The position numbers and the translations under genes were made by a program. From NCBI GenBank assembly GCA_031390755.1, contig JANMTS010000109.1, positions 22,916 through 86,915 on the forward strand: 64,000 nucleotides of DNA, given 5' to 3'. Shown here piece after piece: positions 33,547 to 41,255 of this stretch. Source of the DNA: DATMER01 sp031390755 (GTDB taxonomy: Bacteria; Acidobacteriota; Thermoanaerobaculia; Multivoradales; UBA5704). The notes beneath the pieces are model-generated. The model was not told the DNA's origin. It worked only from the letters and a program-made list of their open reading frames with translations, and did not search any database. Numbering within the stretch: position 1 is the stretch's first letter; each line of letters begins with the position of its first letter.

Positions 33547-34721
33547 GTCCGAAGAAGATCGTCATCCCGATCGTGCTGCTGGCCGCCGCCGGCGCGGCGG
33601 TCTGGTACTTCACGCAGTACGGCAAGCCGGAGCCGGACGGCGCGCTCGTGGCCTCGGGCACGGTGGAGGCGACGGACGCGCAGCTCGGCTTCCAGGCGCC
33701 GGGCCGGCTGGTGTCGATCGCCGCGCGCGAAGGTGACCGGGTGACGGCCGGTCAGGAGCTGGCGCGGCTCGACAAGGCGGAGCTCGAAGCGCGGCGCGAC
33801 CAGCTCGAAGCCCAGGTGGACGCAGCCCTCGCCGCCTTCGAGGAGCTGGAAAAGGGCTCGCGCAGCGAGGAGATCGCGCAGGCCCGGGCCGGTCTCGCCG
33901 CGCTCCAGGAGCGCCGCACCGACGCCGAGCGCGACCTCGGGCGGACCCGCCGGCTGTTCGAGGGCGGCGCCGTCAGCCGCGAGGCGGTCGACAAGGCGCA
34001 GACCGCGCTCGACGTGATCCGCAACCAGCAGACGCAGGCCGAGGAGCAGCTCCGGCTCGTCCAGGCCGGACCGCGCAAGGAGCGCAAGGATGGCGCGCGC
34101 GCCCAGGTGGCCCAGGCCGAAGCCGCGGTGCGCGCCGCGGACGTGGGCCTCGGCAACACCGTGCTCGCGGCGCCGTTCGACGGCGTGGTGACCGTCCGCC
34201 ACCGCGAGCCCGGCGAGATCGTGCCCGCGGGCTCGCCCGTGCTCACGGTGATGGACCAGAAGAGCCGCTTCGTGCGCATCTACATCCCGGAGAACCGCGT
34301 CGGCGCCGTGCGCCTCGGCGCCCGCGCCACGATCACGGCCGACACCTATCCCGGCAAGACCTATCCCGGCGAGGTCTCGTTCATCGCCTCCGAGGCCGAG
34401 TTCACGCCGAAGAGCGTGCAGACCACGGAGGAGCGCGTGCGGCTGGTCTATGAGGTGAAGGTCCGGCTGACCGGCGACGCGGAGCTGGATCTGAAGCCGG
34501 GGCTGCCGGCGGATGTGAAGCTGGAGCCCTCACCCCCGTCCCCTCTCCCGGTCCGCCCGAGTCCACCCGCCCCGGGCGAGGGGCGCCCCCTCACGCCCCA
34601 GAAGCAAGAATCAGAGATCCCGCGGGAAGAGGAGAATTCCCAGCTCGGTAGGCGCTTGCCGTCTCCCCCTCTCCCGGGGCGGGCGGACTCGGGCGGACCG
34701 GGAGAGGGGGCCGGGGGGTGA
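33543..34721 (+). CDS. HlyD-family membrane fusion (adaptor) protein with an element-derived tail
   Basis: A 392-residue adaptor. N-terminal TM ~5-22; a biotinyl-lipoyl half (GFQAPGRLVSIAAREGDRVT, AGQELARLD); a long alpha-hairpin (~80-195); the second lipoyl half APFDGVVTVRHREPGEIV; a beta-barrel (MDQKSRFVRIYIPENRVGAV). This is the YbhG/EmrA-type adaptor that normally pairs with YbhFSR-type ABC-2 pumps. The conserved protein ends at about GLPADVKLEP (residue ~328). The remaining ~60 residues (SPPSPLPVRPSPPAPGEGRP...) are encoded by a MITE-like inverted-repeat element, so the tail is probably non-functional padding. Confidence 0.9.
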   Translation: MSPKKIVIPIVLLAAAGAAVWYFTQYGKPEPDGALVASGTVEATDAQLGFQAPGRLVSIAAREGDRVTAGQELARLDKAELEARRDQLEAQVDAALAAFEELEKGSRSEEIAQARAGLAALQERRTDAERDLGRTRRLFEGGAVSREAVDKAQTALDVIRNQQTQAEEQLRLVQAGPRKERKDGARAQVAQAEAAVRAADVGLGNTVLAAPFDGVVTVRHREPGEIVPAGSPVLTVMDQKSRFVRIYIPENRVGAVRLGARATITADTYPGKTYPGEVSFIASEAEFTPKSVQTTEERVRLVYEVKVRLTGDAELDLKPGLPADVKLEPSPPSPLPVRPSPPAPGEGRPLTPQKQESEIPREEENSQLGRRLPSPPLPGRADSGGPGEGAGG

Positions 34722-34724
34722 GGG
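34527..34724. mobile_element. MITE-like element with ~56-bp terminal inverted repeats inside the adaptor gene end
   Basis: The left arm begins CCCTCACCCCCGTCCCCTCT and continues TCCCGGTCCGCCCGAGTCC; the right arm is its near-perfect inverse, ending GTGAGGG. About 80 bases of unrelated sequence lie between the arms. The arms recur singly at ~50098, ~51913 and in shorter form at ~52370 and ~63888. No transposase is encoded. It provides the last ~60 codons of the HlyD-like gene and reaches to 5 bases before the next ATG. Confidence 0.75.
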
Positions 34725-34728
34725 TCCG

Positions 34729-35703
34729 ATGATCCAGGCCTCCTCCCTCACCCGCCGCTTCGGCGACCTGACGGCCGTCGACGCGCTCAGCTTCGAGGTG
34801 CGTCCGGGCGAGCTGTTCGGGCTGGTGGGGCCGGACGGCGCGGGCAAGACCACGACGCTGCGCATGCTCGCGGGCGTGCTCCGGCCCACGTCCGGGGACG
34901 CGACGCTCGCCGGGATCTCCGTGACGCGCGACCCCGAGGCGGTCAAGCACCGGCTGGCCTACATGTCCCAGCGCTTCGGGCTGTATGCGGACCTGACCGT
35001 GCTCGAAAACCTCTCCTTCTACGCCGATCTCTACCAGGTGCCGCGCTCGGAACGGCCGGCCCGGCTGGAGCGGCTGTTCCGCTTCTCGAACCTCGAACCG
35101 TTCAAGGACCGCCTGGCGGGCCAGCTCTCCGGCGGCATGAAGCAGAAGCTCGGACTGTCGTGCGCGCTCATCCATCAGCCGGAGATCCTGCTGCTCGACG
35201 AGCCCACGTTCGGCGTGGATCCGGTGTCGCGCCGCGAGCTGTGGCTGATCGTCCACGAGATGGTGGCGGAGGGGGTGACGGCGGTGGTGAGCACGGCGTA
35301 CATGGACGAGGCCGAGCGCTTCGACCGGCTCGCGCTTCTCCACCGCGGCCGGCTGCTGGCGCTCGACGCTCCCGGCGTGCTCCAGCGCGGCCTATCGAAA
35401 GACGGCTCGAAGGACGGCGAGGAGATCCTGGAGGTCCAGGTGCCGCGGGCGCGCGAGGCCCGGGCGGCTCTGACCGGGATGCCGGGCGTGATCCGGGTCG
35501 CGGTGTTCGGCGACCGGCTCCATCTGAGCGTGGCGTCCGATCCCGGAGCGGAACGGCTGGCGCCGGAGGTCTCCCGCGCGTTGCGCGACGCCGGGTTCGA
35601 GGCGAAGGCCGTCCGATCCATCTCCCCCTCGCTCGAAGACGTGTTCATCGCCCGGATCGCCCAGGCGGAACAGGCCGAGGCCACCGAGGAGACGCCGGCT
35701 TGA
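34729..35703 (+). CDS. ABC-2 type exporter ATPase (first of two)
   Basis: A 324-residue ATPase. Walker A is GPDGAGKTTT; Q-loop MSQRFGLYADLTV; signature LSGGMKQKL; Walker B ILLLDEPTFGVD. The H-loop position reads VSTAYMDEAE, with Ala-Tyr where His is usual (compare TTHYMEEAE in the next gene). The C-terminal ~80 residues end SISPSLEDVFIARI, matching the regulatory tail of YbhF/DrrA-type subunits. In E. coli-type ybhF the two ATPases are fused; here they are separate adjacent genes. Starts 8 bases after the adaptor's stop. Confidence 0.9.
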   Translation: MIQASSLTRRFGDLTAVDALSFEVRPGELFGLVGPDGAGKTTTLRMLAGVLRPTSGDATLAGISVTRDPEAVKHRLAYMSQRFGLYADLTVLENLSFYADLYQVPRSERPARLERLFRFSNLEPFKDRLAGQLSGGMKQKLGLSCALIHQPEILLLDEPTFGVDPVSRRELWLIVHEMVAEGVTAVVSTAYMDEAERFDRLALLHRGRLLALDAPGVLQRGLSKDGSKDGEEILEVQVPRAREARAALTGMPGVIRVAVFGDRLHLSVASDPGAERLAPEVSRALRDAGFEAKAVRSISPSLEDVFIARIAQAEQAEATEETPA

Positions 35704-36647
35704 GTGAATCGGCGGTCGAGGTCAAGGATCTCACCCGCACCTACGGCGACTTCGTGGCCGTGGACCGCGTGAGCTTCCAGGTGAAGAAAGAGGAGGTCTT
35801 CGGCTTCCTCGGCCCGAACGGCGCTGGCAAGACCACGACGATCAAGATGCTGACCGGGCTCGTCCCGCCGTCGTCCGGGTCCGGTCACGTGGCCGGCTAC
35901 GACATCCGCACCGGGCGGCGGGAGATCAAGCGGCACATCGGCTACATGTCCCAGCTCTTCTCGCTCTACGCGGACCTGACCGTCGAGGAGAACATCGCGT
36001 TCTTCTCCGGCCTCTACGGCGTGCCGCGCGCAAAGCGGGCCGAGCGGCGGGACTGGGTGCTGCGCATGGCCGGGCTCACGGACCAGCTGCGCCGTCTCAC
36101 GGGCGAGCTGTCGCTCGGCTGGAAGCAGCGGCTGGCGCTCGGCTGCGCCGTGCTGCACGAGCCGCCGATCCTGTTTCTCGACGAGCCCACGTCCGGCGTC
36201 GATCCGATCTCGCGGCGCGAGTTCTGGGATCTGATCTACGCGCTCTCGGGCAGCGGCACGACCGTGTTCGTGACCACCCACTACATGGAAGAGGCCGAGT
36301 ACTGCGACCGGCTCGCGCTCATGAACCGCGGCAAGCTGATCGCGCTCGACACGCCGGCCCACCTGCGCGAAGGGTTTTCTCAGCCGCTCCTGGAGGTCCG
36401 CACCGAGGACGGCCCGAAGGCGGCCGAAGCGCTCGCAGGAGCCCCGGGCGTCCAGGGCGCCGGGCTGTTCGGCCGCGCGGTCCACGTGACGCTCGCGCCC
36501 GGAGCGGACGCCGCCGCCGGAGCCGAGGCGCTGCGCCGGCGGCTCGGCGAGGCGGGCGTGAAGGTGGACGGGATCGAGGCCATTGCGCCGTCTCTCGAAG
36601 ACGTGTTCATCGCGCGGGTGCAGGATGCCGGAGGCGCCCCCGCATGA
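35700..36647 (+). CDS. ABC-2 type exporter ATPase (second of two)
   Basis: A 315-residue ATPase. Walker A GPNGAGKTTT; Q-loop MSQLFSLYADLTV; Walker B ILFLDEPTSGVD; H-loop TTHYMEEAEYCDR. The ABC signature is GELSLGWKQRL, LSLGWKQ rather than LSGGxxQ. The C-terminal tail ends AIAPSLEDVFIARV. It starts with TTG at 35700 overlapping the previous TGA, and ends overlapping the next ATG, so the operon is tightly coupled. With the first ATPase it would form a heterodimer in which this subunit keeps the switch histidine and the other keeps the better signature motif. Confidence 0.9.
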   Translation: MSESAVEVKDLTRTYGDFVAVDRVSFQVKKEEVFGFLGPNGAGKTTTIKMLTGLVPPSSGSGHVAGYDIRTGRREIKRHIGYMSQLFSLYADLTVEENIAFFSGLYGVPRAKRAERRDWVLRMAGLTDQLRRLTGELSLGWKQRLALGCAVLHEPPILFLDEPTSGVDPISRREFWDLIYALSGSGTTVFVTTHYMEEAEYCDRLALMNRGKLIALDTPAHLREGFSQPLLEVRTEDGPKAAEALAGAPGVQGAGLFGRAVHVTLAPGADAAAGAEALRRRLGEAGVKVDGIEAIAPSLEDVFIARVQDAGGAPA

Positions 36648-37759
36648 GCCTGACGCGATTGCTCGCCATGGCCCGCAAGGAGACCCTCCAGCTCCGGCGG
36701 GACACCCGCAGCCTGATCCTCGCGTTCCTGCTGCCGGTGATGCTCCTGGTCCTGTTCGGCTACGCGATCTCGTGGGACGTGCGCAACATCCGCCTCGCCG
36801 TGCTGGACGGCGACCGCTCGGCGGCGAGCCGGGAGCTGATCGACGCGTTCCGGGCCTCCGGCTACTTCACGTTCGTGGCCAACCTGGAGCGGCCGGCGGA
36901 GATCCACGCGCTGTTCGACCGCAGCGCGGCCCAGGCCGTGATCGTGATTCCGGCTGGCTTCGCCGCGAAGCTGGCGACCGGGAAGCCGACGGCCGTGCAG
37001 GCGGTGGTCGACGGCAGCGACGCCAACACGGCCACGATCATCCTGGCCTATTCGGAGGCGATCACCCAGTCGTACTCCGGCAAGGTTCAACTGCGCGGGC
37101 TGCGGGCGGTTCCTCCGATCTCGGCCGAGACCCGCATCTGGTACAACGAGGAGCTGGCGAGCCGGAACATGATCGTGCCCGGGCTCGTGCCCGTGATCAT
37201 GATGATCATCGCGGCCATGCTCACCTCGCTGACCCTGGCCCGCGAGTGGGAGCGCGGCACCATGGAGCAGCTCGCGGCTACGCCGGTCACCCGGGTCGAG
37301 GTCGTGGTGGGCAAGCTCCTCCCCTACCTCGCCATCGGGCTCGTGGACGTGGTGGTCTGCAGCGTGCTCGGCGTGGCGCTCTTCGACGTCCCCTTCCGCG
37401 GCAGCCCGGTCCTTCTCATGGTGCTCTCGTTCTTCTTCCTGACCGGCGCGCTCGGCCTGGGCATCTTCATCTCGGCGGTGACGAAGTCGCAGGTGCTCGC
37501 CACCCAGATCGCGATGATGGTCACCTATCTGCCGGCCTTCCTGCTGTCGGGCTTCATGTTCGCGATCGAGGTCATGCCGGCGCCGTTGCGGGCGATCACC
37601 TACCTGGTGCCGGCCCGCTACTTCCTGGTCGTGACGCGGGGGATCTTCCTCAAGGGCGTGGGCCTCAACGTGCTCTGGTTCCAGGGGCTCCTGATGATCG
37701 CCTTCGCGGCGGCCGGGCTGCTGCTCGCGGTGGCGCGCTTCCGCAAGGAGCTGGAATGA
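36644..37759 (+). CDS. ABC-2 type permease (YbhS/YbhR-like), first
   Basis: A 371-residue permease. One N-terminal TM (SLILAFLLPVMLLVLFGYAIS) is followed by a large extracytoplasmic domain (~45-170) and five C-terminal TM helices including VPVIMMIIAAMLTSLTLARE-WERGTMEQL. The ARE-WERGTMEQL coupling segment is typical of ABC2_membrane_3 members. Overlaps both neighbours by four bases. Confidence 0.92.
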   Translation: MSLTRLLAMARKETLQLRRDTRSLILAFLLPVMLLVLFGYAISWDVRNIRLAVLDGDRSAASRELIDAFRASGYFTFVANLERPAEIHALFDRSAAQAVIVIPAGFAAKLATGKPTAVQAVVDGSDANTATIILAYSEAITQSYSGKVQLRGLRAVPPISAETRIWYNEELASRNMIVPGLVPVIMMIIAAMLTSLTLAREWERGTMEQLAATPVTRVEVVVGKLLPYLAIGLVDVVVCSVLGVALFDVPFRGSPVLLMVLSFFFLTGALGLGIFISAVTKSQVLATQIAMMVTYLPAFLLSGFMFAIEVMPAPLRAITYLVPARYFLVVTRGIFLKGVGLNVLWFQGLLMIAFAAAGLLLAVARFRKELE

Positions 37760-38868
37760 ACCCGGAGCGCGTCTTCGAGATGGTCCGCAAGGAGCTGCGG
37801 CAGATCTTCCGCGATCCCCGCCTGCGCCGGATGATCTTCGTGGCGCCGGTCGTCCAGCTCCTGGCCTTCGGCTATGCGGTGTCGACGGACGTGCGCAACG
37901 TGGCCACCCTGATCGTGGACCACGACCATTCCGCGGCCTCGCGCAGCCTCGTCGAAGCGTTCACGGCGTCCGGCTACTTCCGCGTCGACGGCTACGCCGA
38001 CCGCCCGGCGGACATCGTGAGCGCGCTCGACCACGGCACGGTCCTGCTCGGCGTGGTGATCCCGGCCGGCTTCGAGCGGGCGTCGCAGAACACCGAGGCC
38101 GGACAGCCCAAGGTGCAGCTCCTGTTCGACGGCACCAACTCGAACCTGGCCACGGTGGCGCGCGGCTACGCGGAGCGGATCGTCCTGAGCTGGGCTCAGC
38201 AGCAGGCTCCAGACCGCCCCAGGCCCGCCGTGGAGCTGCGCTCGCGCGCCTGGTTCAATCCGTCGCTCGAAAGCCGCGCCTACAACGTGCCGGCCGTGAT
38301 CGGCGCGCTGCTCATGCTGATCTGCCTCCTCCTGACCTCGCTCGCCGTGGTGCGGGAGCGGGAGATCGGCACGCTGGAGCAGCTCCTGGTGAGCCCGCTG
38401 CGGCCGGGCGAGCTGATCCTCGGCAAGACGATCCCCTTCGCGCTGATCGGCATGGTCGACCTCGTGCTGGTCACCGCGATCGCGCTCTTCTGGTTCCACA
38501 TCCCGTTCCGCGGCAACCCGCTTCTGCTCCTGCTCGGAAGCGTTCTCTTCCTCATCACCGCGCTCGGCATGGGCCTGCTCATCTCGACGATCTCGAACAC
38601 CCAGCAGGAGGCCTTCATGACCGGCTTCCTGGTCTTCCTGCCGACGCTGCTCCTGTCGGGGTTCATGTTTCCGGTGACGAGCATGCCGCGGGGGTTCCAG
38701 GCGATCACCTTACTTAACCCCTTGCGTCATTACCTGGAGATCGTGCGCGGCGTCTTCCTCAAGGGGGCGGGCTTCGAAGCGCTCTGGACGCAGCTCCTGG
38801 CCCTGCTGGTGATGGGCGTCGGGCTGCTCTGGATCGCGGCCCGCCGATTCCGCGGCGAATCGGGTTGA
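37756..38868 (+). CDS. ABC-2 type permease (YbhR/YbhS-like), second
   Basis: A 370-residue permease, paralogous to the previous one and of the same layout: TM1 MIFVAPVVQLLAFGYAVS, extracytoplasmic domain, then TM bundle beginning VIGALLMLICLLLTSLAVVR with EREIGTLEQL. Final gene of the TolC-HlyD-ATPase-ATPase-permease-permease operon, a tripartite drug/lipid exporter of the YbhGFSR type. The ATG overlaps the previous stop (ATGA). A promoter for the next gene begins in its stop codon. Confidence 0.92.
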   Translation: MNPERVFEMVRKELRQIFRDPRLRRMIFVAPVVQLLAFGYAVSTDVRNVATLIVDHDHSAASRSLVEAFTASGYFRVDGYADRPADIVSALDHGTVLLGVVIPAGFERASQNTEAGQPKVQLLFDGTNSNLATVARGYAERIVLSWAQQQAPDRPRPAVELRSRAWFNPSLESRAYNVPAVIGALLMLICLLLTSLAVVREREIGTLEQLLVSPLRPGELILGKTIPFALIGMVDLVLVTAIALFWFHIPFRGNPLLLLLGSVLFLITALGMGLLISTISNTQQEAFMTGFLVFLPTLLLSGFMFPVTSMPRGFQAITLLNPLRHYLEIVRGVFLKGAGFEALWTQLLALLVMGVGLLWIAARRFRGESG

Positions 38869-38891
38869 CTGGGCGGCCGCTGTGCTACTAT
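38865..38891 (+). promoter_or_regulatory. Predicted sigma70-type promoter for the small secreted protein
   Basis: TTGACT (38865-38870) and TACTAT (38886-38891) are 15 bases apart with a TGC extension directly before the -10 (TGCTACTAT). The short spacer is compensated by the extended -10. AGGAG lies seven bases before the ATG at 38926. AT content rises sharply here relative to surroundings. Confidence 0.55.
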
Positions 38892-38925
38892 TTCGTGGCA
38901 CACTTTTGCCATAAGGAGCATCTCG

Positions 38926-39279
38926 ATGAAGAAAGCCGCCCTGTGCCTGGCTGTTGCGATGGTCTGCTCGTTCGCCTTTACGTCCGGAGCTGCGGCCCGC
39001 AACGCCAACGTCACGGTCCACAACGACTCCAAGTGGGAGATCCACAACTTCTTCCTCGCTCCCTCGGAGAGCGACAACTGGGGTCCGGACCAGCTGGGTG
39101 ACGAAGTTGTTGAGAACGGTGGGAAGTTCACGCTCAACCAGATTCCGTGCGACACCTACGACGTCAAGCTCGTTGACGAAGACGGTGACGAGTGCGTGGT
39201 GACCGAGGTCGACATCTGCGGTGGCAGCGGCGACTGGGTTGTCTCGGACGAGGATCTTCTGGAGTGCGAAGGCTACTGA
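38926..39279 (+). CDS. Small secreted acidic protein, unknown
   Basis: A 117-residue exported protein. Signal peptide ~1-25 (KKAALCLAVAMVCSFAFTSG, cleavage near AAA-R). The mature part is strongly acidic: NVTVHNDSKWEIHNFFLAPS, then ESDNWGPDQLGDEVVENGG, YDVKLVDEDGDECVVTEVDI and SDEDLLECEGY. It contains four Cys. The single beta-sandwich-like pattern 'V-x-N-x-(S/T)...Y...SxSDxWGxDxLGxxx...G' recurs in secreted proteins of unknown role. A dedicated promoter, Shine-Dalgarno and strong terminator suggest an independently and highly expressed gene. Confidence 0.78.
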   Translation: MKKAALCLAVAMVCSFAFTSGAAARNANVTVHNDSKWEIHNFFLAPSESDNWGPDQLGDEVVENGGKFTLNQIPCDTYDVKLVDEDGDECVVTEVDICGGSGDWVVSDEDLLECEGY

Positions 39280-39348
39280 GCTGCAAGCAGTCTCGAAGCC
39301 GGCGGGCTTGACCCGCTGCTTCGGGGTGTCTCATAATCGTTGGACGGC

Positions 39349-39384
39349 GAGGGCCGGGGATCTTTCCCCGGCCCTCGTTTTTTT
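39349..39384 (+). terminator. Strong intrinsic terminator
   Basis: A perfect 12-bp stem GAGGGCCGGGGA / TCCCCGGCCCTC with a TCTT loop is followed by GTTTTTTTA. This is the clearest Rho-independent terminator in the window and closes the small secreted-protein gene. Confidence 0.93.
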
Positions 39385-39418
39385 ATGCCCGCTGGTTTCA
39401 AAAATGAGGAGAAAACCG

Positions 39419-39844
39419 ATGAGCGACGACCTGATCCGCCGCTTCGAGGACGGCAGCCTGCCGGCCGCGGAGCTCCATCACCGCGACCACGTTCATCTCG
39501 CCTGGCTGTATCTGAAGGACGCTTCCGTGCTCGACGCCCTGGCGCGCTTCACCACGGGGCTGAAGGCGTTCGCCGAGCGCAACGGCGCCGCCGGGCTCTA
39601 CCACGAGACCATCACGTGGGCGTATCTGTTCCTGATTCACGAGCGCATGGCGCGGGACGGAAAGACGGAGACCTGGGAGGCGTTCGCCGAGCGCAACGCC
39701 GACCTGCTCACCTGGAAGCCGTCGGTATTGGCGGGCCTGTACCGGGAGGAGACCCTGGCGTCGCCGCTGGCGAAGCAGGTCTTCCTGATGCCGGACCGGG
39801 TCACCTCGTCGATCTCCTCGATCGGCTCACCGATCAGCGATTGA
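39419..39844 (+). CDS. Conserved hypothetical protein
   Basis: A 141-residue soluble, mostly helical protein starting at ATG 39419 with GAGGAG seven bases upstream. Conserved-looking pattern: FEDGSLPAAELHHRDHVHLA, then WLYL, then YHETITWAYLFLIHERM. Several His residues (HHRDHVH, YHET) could bind a metal, but no family with a known function is recognised. Its end overlaps the convergent AsmA gene by 11 bases. Confidence 0.68.
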   Translation: MSDDLIRRFEDGSLPAAELHHRDHVHLAWLYLKDASVLDALARFTTGLKAFAERNGAAGLYHETITWAYLFLIHERMARDGKTETWEAFAERNADLLTWKPSVLAGLYREETLASPLAKQVFLMPDRVTSSISSIGSPISD

Positions 39845-41225
39845 ACAGCCGTCCCAGAGCCCGGCTGACTCCCTTCTCCACCTGCTGGCGGGCCGCCTCC
39901 TTCATGGCGCGCTGGCCCTGCGCGCGCAAGGCCGCGGTGTCCGCGGTGACATGGGGGGCTTCGAGCGTGCCCACGACCCGGATGGGCACGGTGACCCAGC
40001 CGCCGTCGTCGATCAGGGAGAGAACCTCCGGCGGAACCCTGGCCAGGGCCACGGCGTCGCGGGGCGCACGCACGGCGATCCGCAGGTCGACCGGGCCGGC
40101 GAGGTCGGCCCAGCCGGAGACGCCGAGCGAGAGCAGCGAGGTCCGCAGCTCGAAGGGATCGAAATGCATGCGGTCCCCGGAGATGCGGAACGGGATCGCC
40201 GTAGCCTGGTAGGCCGAGCCCTGCAGCGCCGTCCGGCCGAGGATGGCCTCGATGGAGACGAAGAGCGGCGATCCCGGAAGCTTTCCGGCGGCCAGCGCCA
40301 GGGTGCCCTTGCCGTCGAGGTCGCGGGTCTCCGTCCCGGTGCCCGTGGCCGCGAAGTCCAGCAGACCGGGGCCGAAGCCGCCGCCCGACCCCACCGCAAG
40401 CACGGCGTTGGCGTCGAGCGGATCGACCTTGAGCGTGAGCTGGTAGGCGAAGGGGTCGCGGGTGAGGTCCGCGTCGAGCTGGCCGAGCAGGAACCGCCCC
40501 TGCGGCAGCTTGAGGCCGAAGTCCTCCAGGAAGAAATGGCCGGCCGCGAGGCGCAGCTTGCCGAGCCCTTCGGTCGCGGTGAGCCCGCCCATCACGATCT
40601 CGCCGGTCTTGAGATCGCCCTCCGCACGGAGACCTTCGAGCGCCGTGGGCGCGTCGTCGAGCGCCAGATCGCGCAGCTCCACGTCGAGCGCCCGGATCTC
40701 GATGTCGGCCGCGGGCGCGCCCTCGGTCCGGGTGGCGAGCGTGCCGCGATGCAGGAGGATCCGGTCGATGGAGAGGATGGGGCCGTCAGCCGCGCCTCCT
40801 TCCGCCGCGGAGACCGCCGTTGCAGACGCCGGAGCCGCCGAACCGGCCAGGGGCTCGACCGAAGCCGGAGCCTCCTCCGCCGGTGTGATCAGCTCGATCT
40901 TCGGGTCGTAGAGCGCGATCCGGTCGATCTCCACCCGTCCGCGCAGCAGGGAGGGCAGCCGGTGCTCGGCCACGAGGCCGGCGGCGTTGATCGTCAGGAG
41001 CCCGCTCGGTCCGTCCGAGGCGACCCGCACGCCGTCCATCCGCAGACCGCGCCAGAGGTTGAGCCGGAAGCCGTCCGCCTCGATCTTCATCCCCGTGCGG
41101 GCGCTGGCCTCGGCCAGCAGCGCCTTGCCCAGCCGGGAGGAATCGAAATCCACCAGCACGACGACCAGCACGAGCGCACCGAGCAGCACGGCCAGACCGG
41201 CGCCGATCCACAGCAGCTTTCGCAT
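39834..41225 (-). CDS. AsmA-family protein
   Basis: A 463-residue protein with one N-terminal TM (LLWIGAGLAVLLGALVLVVV) and a long beta-rich periplasmic body. AsmA features: LVDFDSSRLGKALLAEASAR, RLNLWRGLRMDGVRV near the start and LSLGVSGWADLAGPVDLRIA near the end. AsmA-like proteins span the periplasm and are implicated in lipid transport to the outer membrane. An Ala/Glu-rich linker (~115-150) divides two halves. Last gene of a three-gene minus-strand set with an FAD oxidase and an SDR. Confidence 0.83.
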   Translation of the reverse strand: MRKLLWIGAGLAVLLGALVLVVVLVDFDSSRLGKALLAEASARTGMKIEADGFRLNLWRGLRMDGVRVASDGPSGLLTINAAGLVAEHRLPSLLRGRVEIDRIALYDPKIELITPAEEAPASVEPLAGSAAPASATAVSAAEGGAADGPILSIDRILLHRGTLATRTEGAPAADIEIRALDVELRDLALDDAPTALEGLRAEGDLKTGEIVMGGLTATEGLGKLRLAAGHFFLEDFGLKLPQGRFLLGQLDADLTRDPFAYQLTLKVDPLDANAVLAVGSGGGFGPGLLDFAATGTGTETRDLDGKGTLALAAGKLPGSPLFVSIEAILGRTALQGSAYQATAIPFRISGDRMHFDPFELRTSLLSLGVSGWADLAGPVDLRIAVRAPRDAVALARVPPEVLSLIDDGGWVTVPIRVVGTLEAPHVTADTAALRAQGQRAMKEAARQQVEKGVSRALGRLFNR

Positions 41226-41255
41226 GAGACCCCTCCACCCCTTCGAGGTTTGGTC

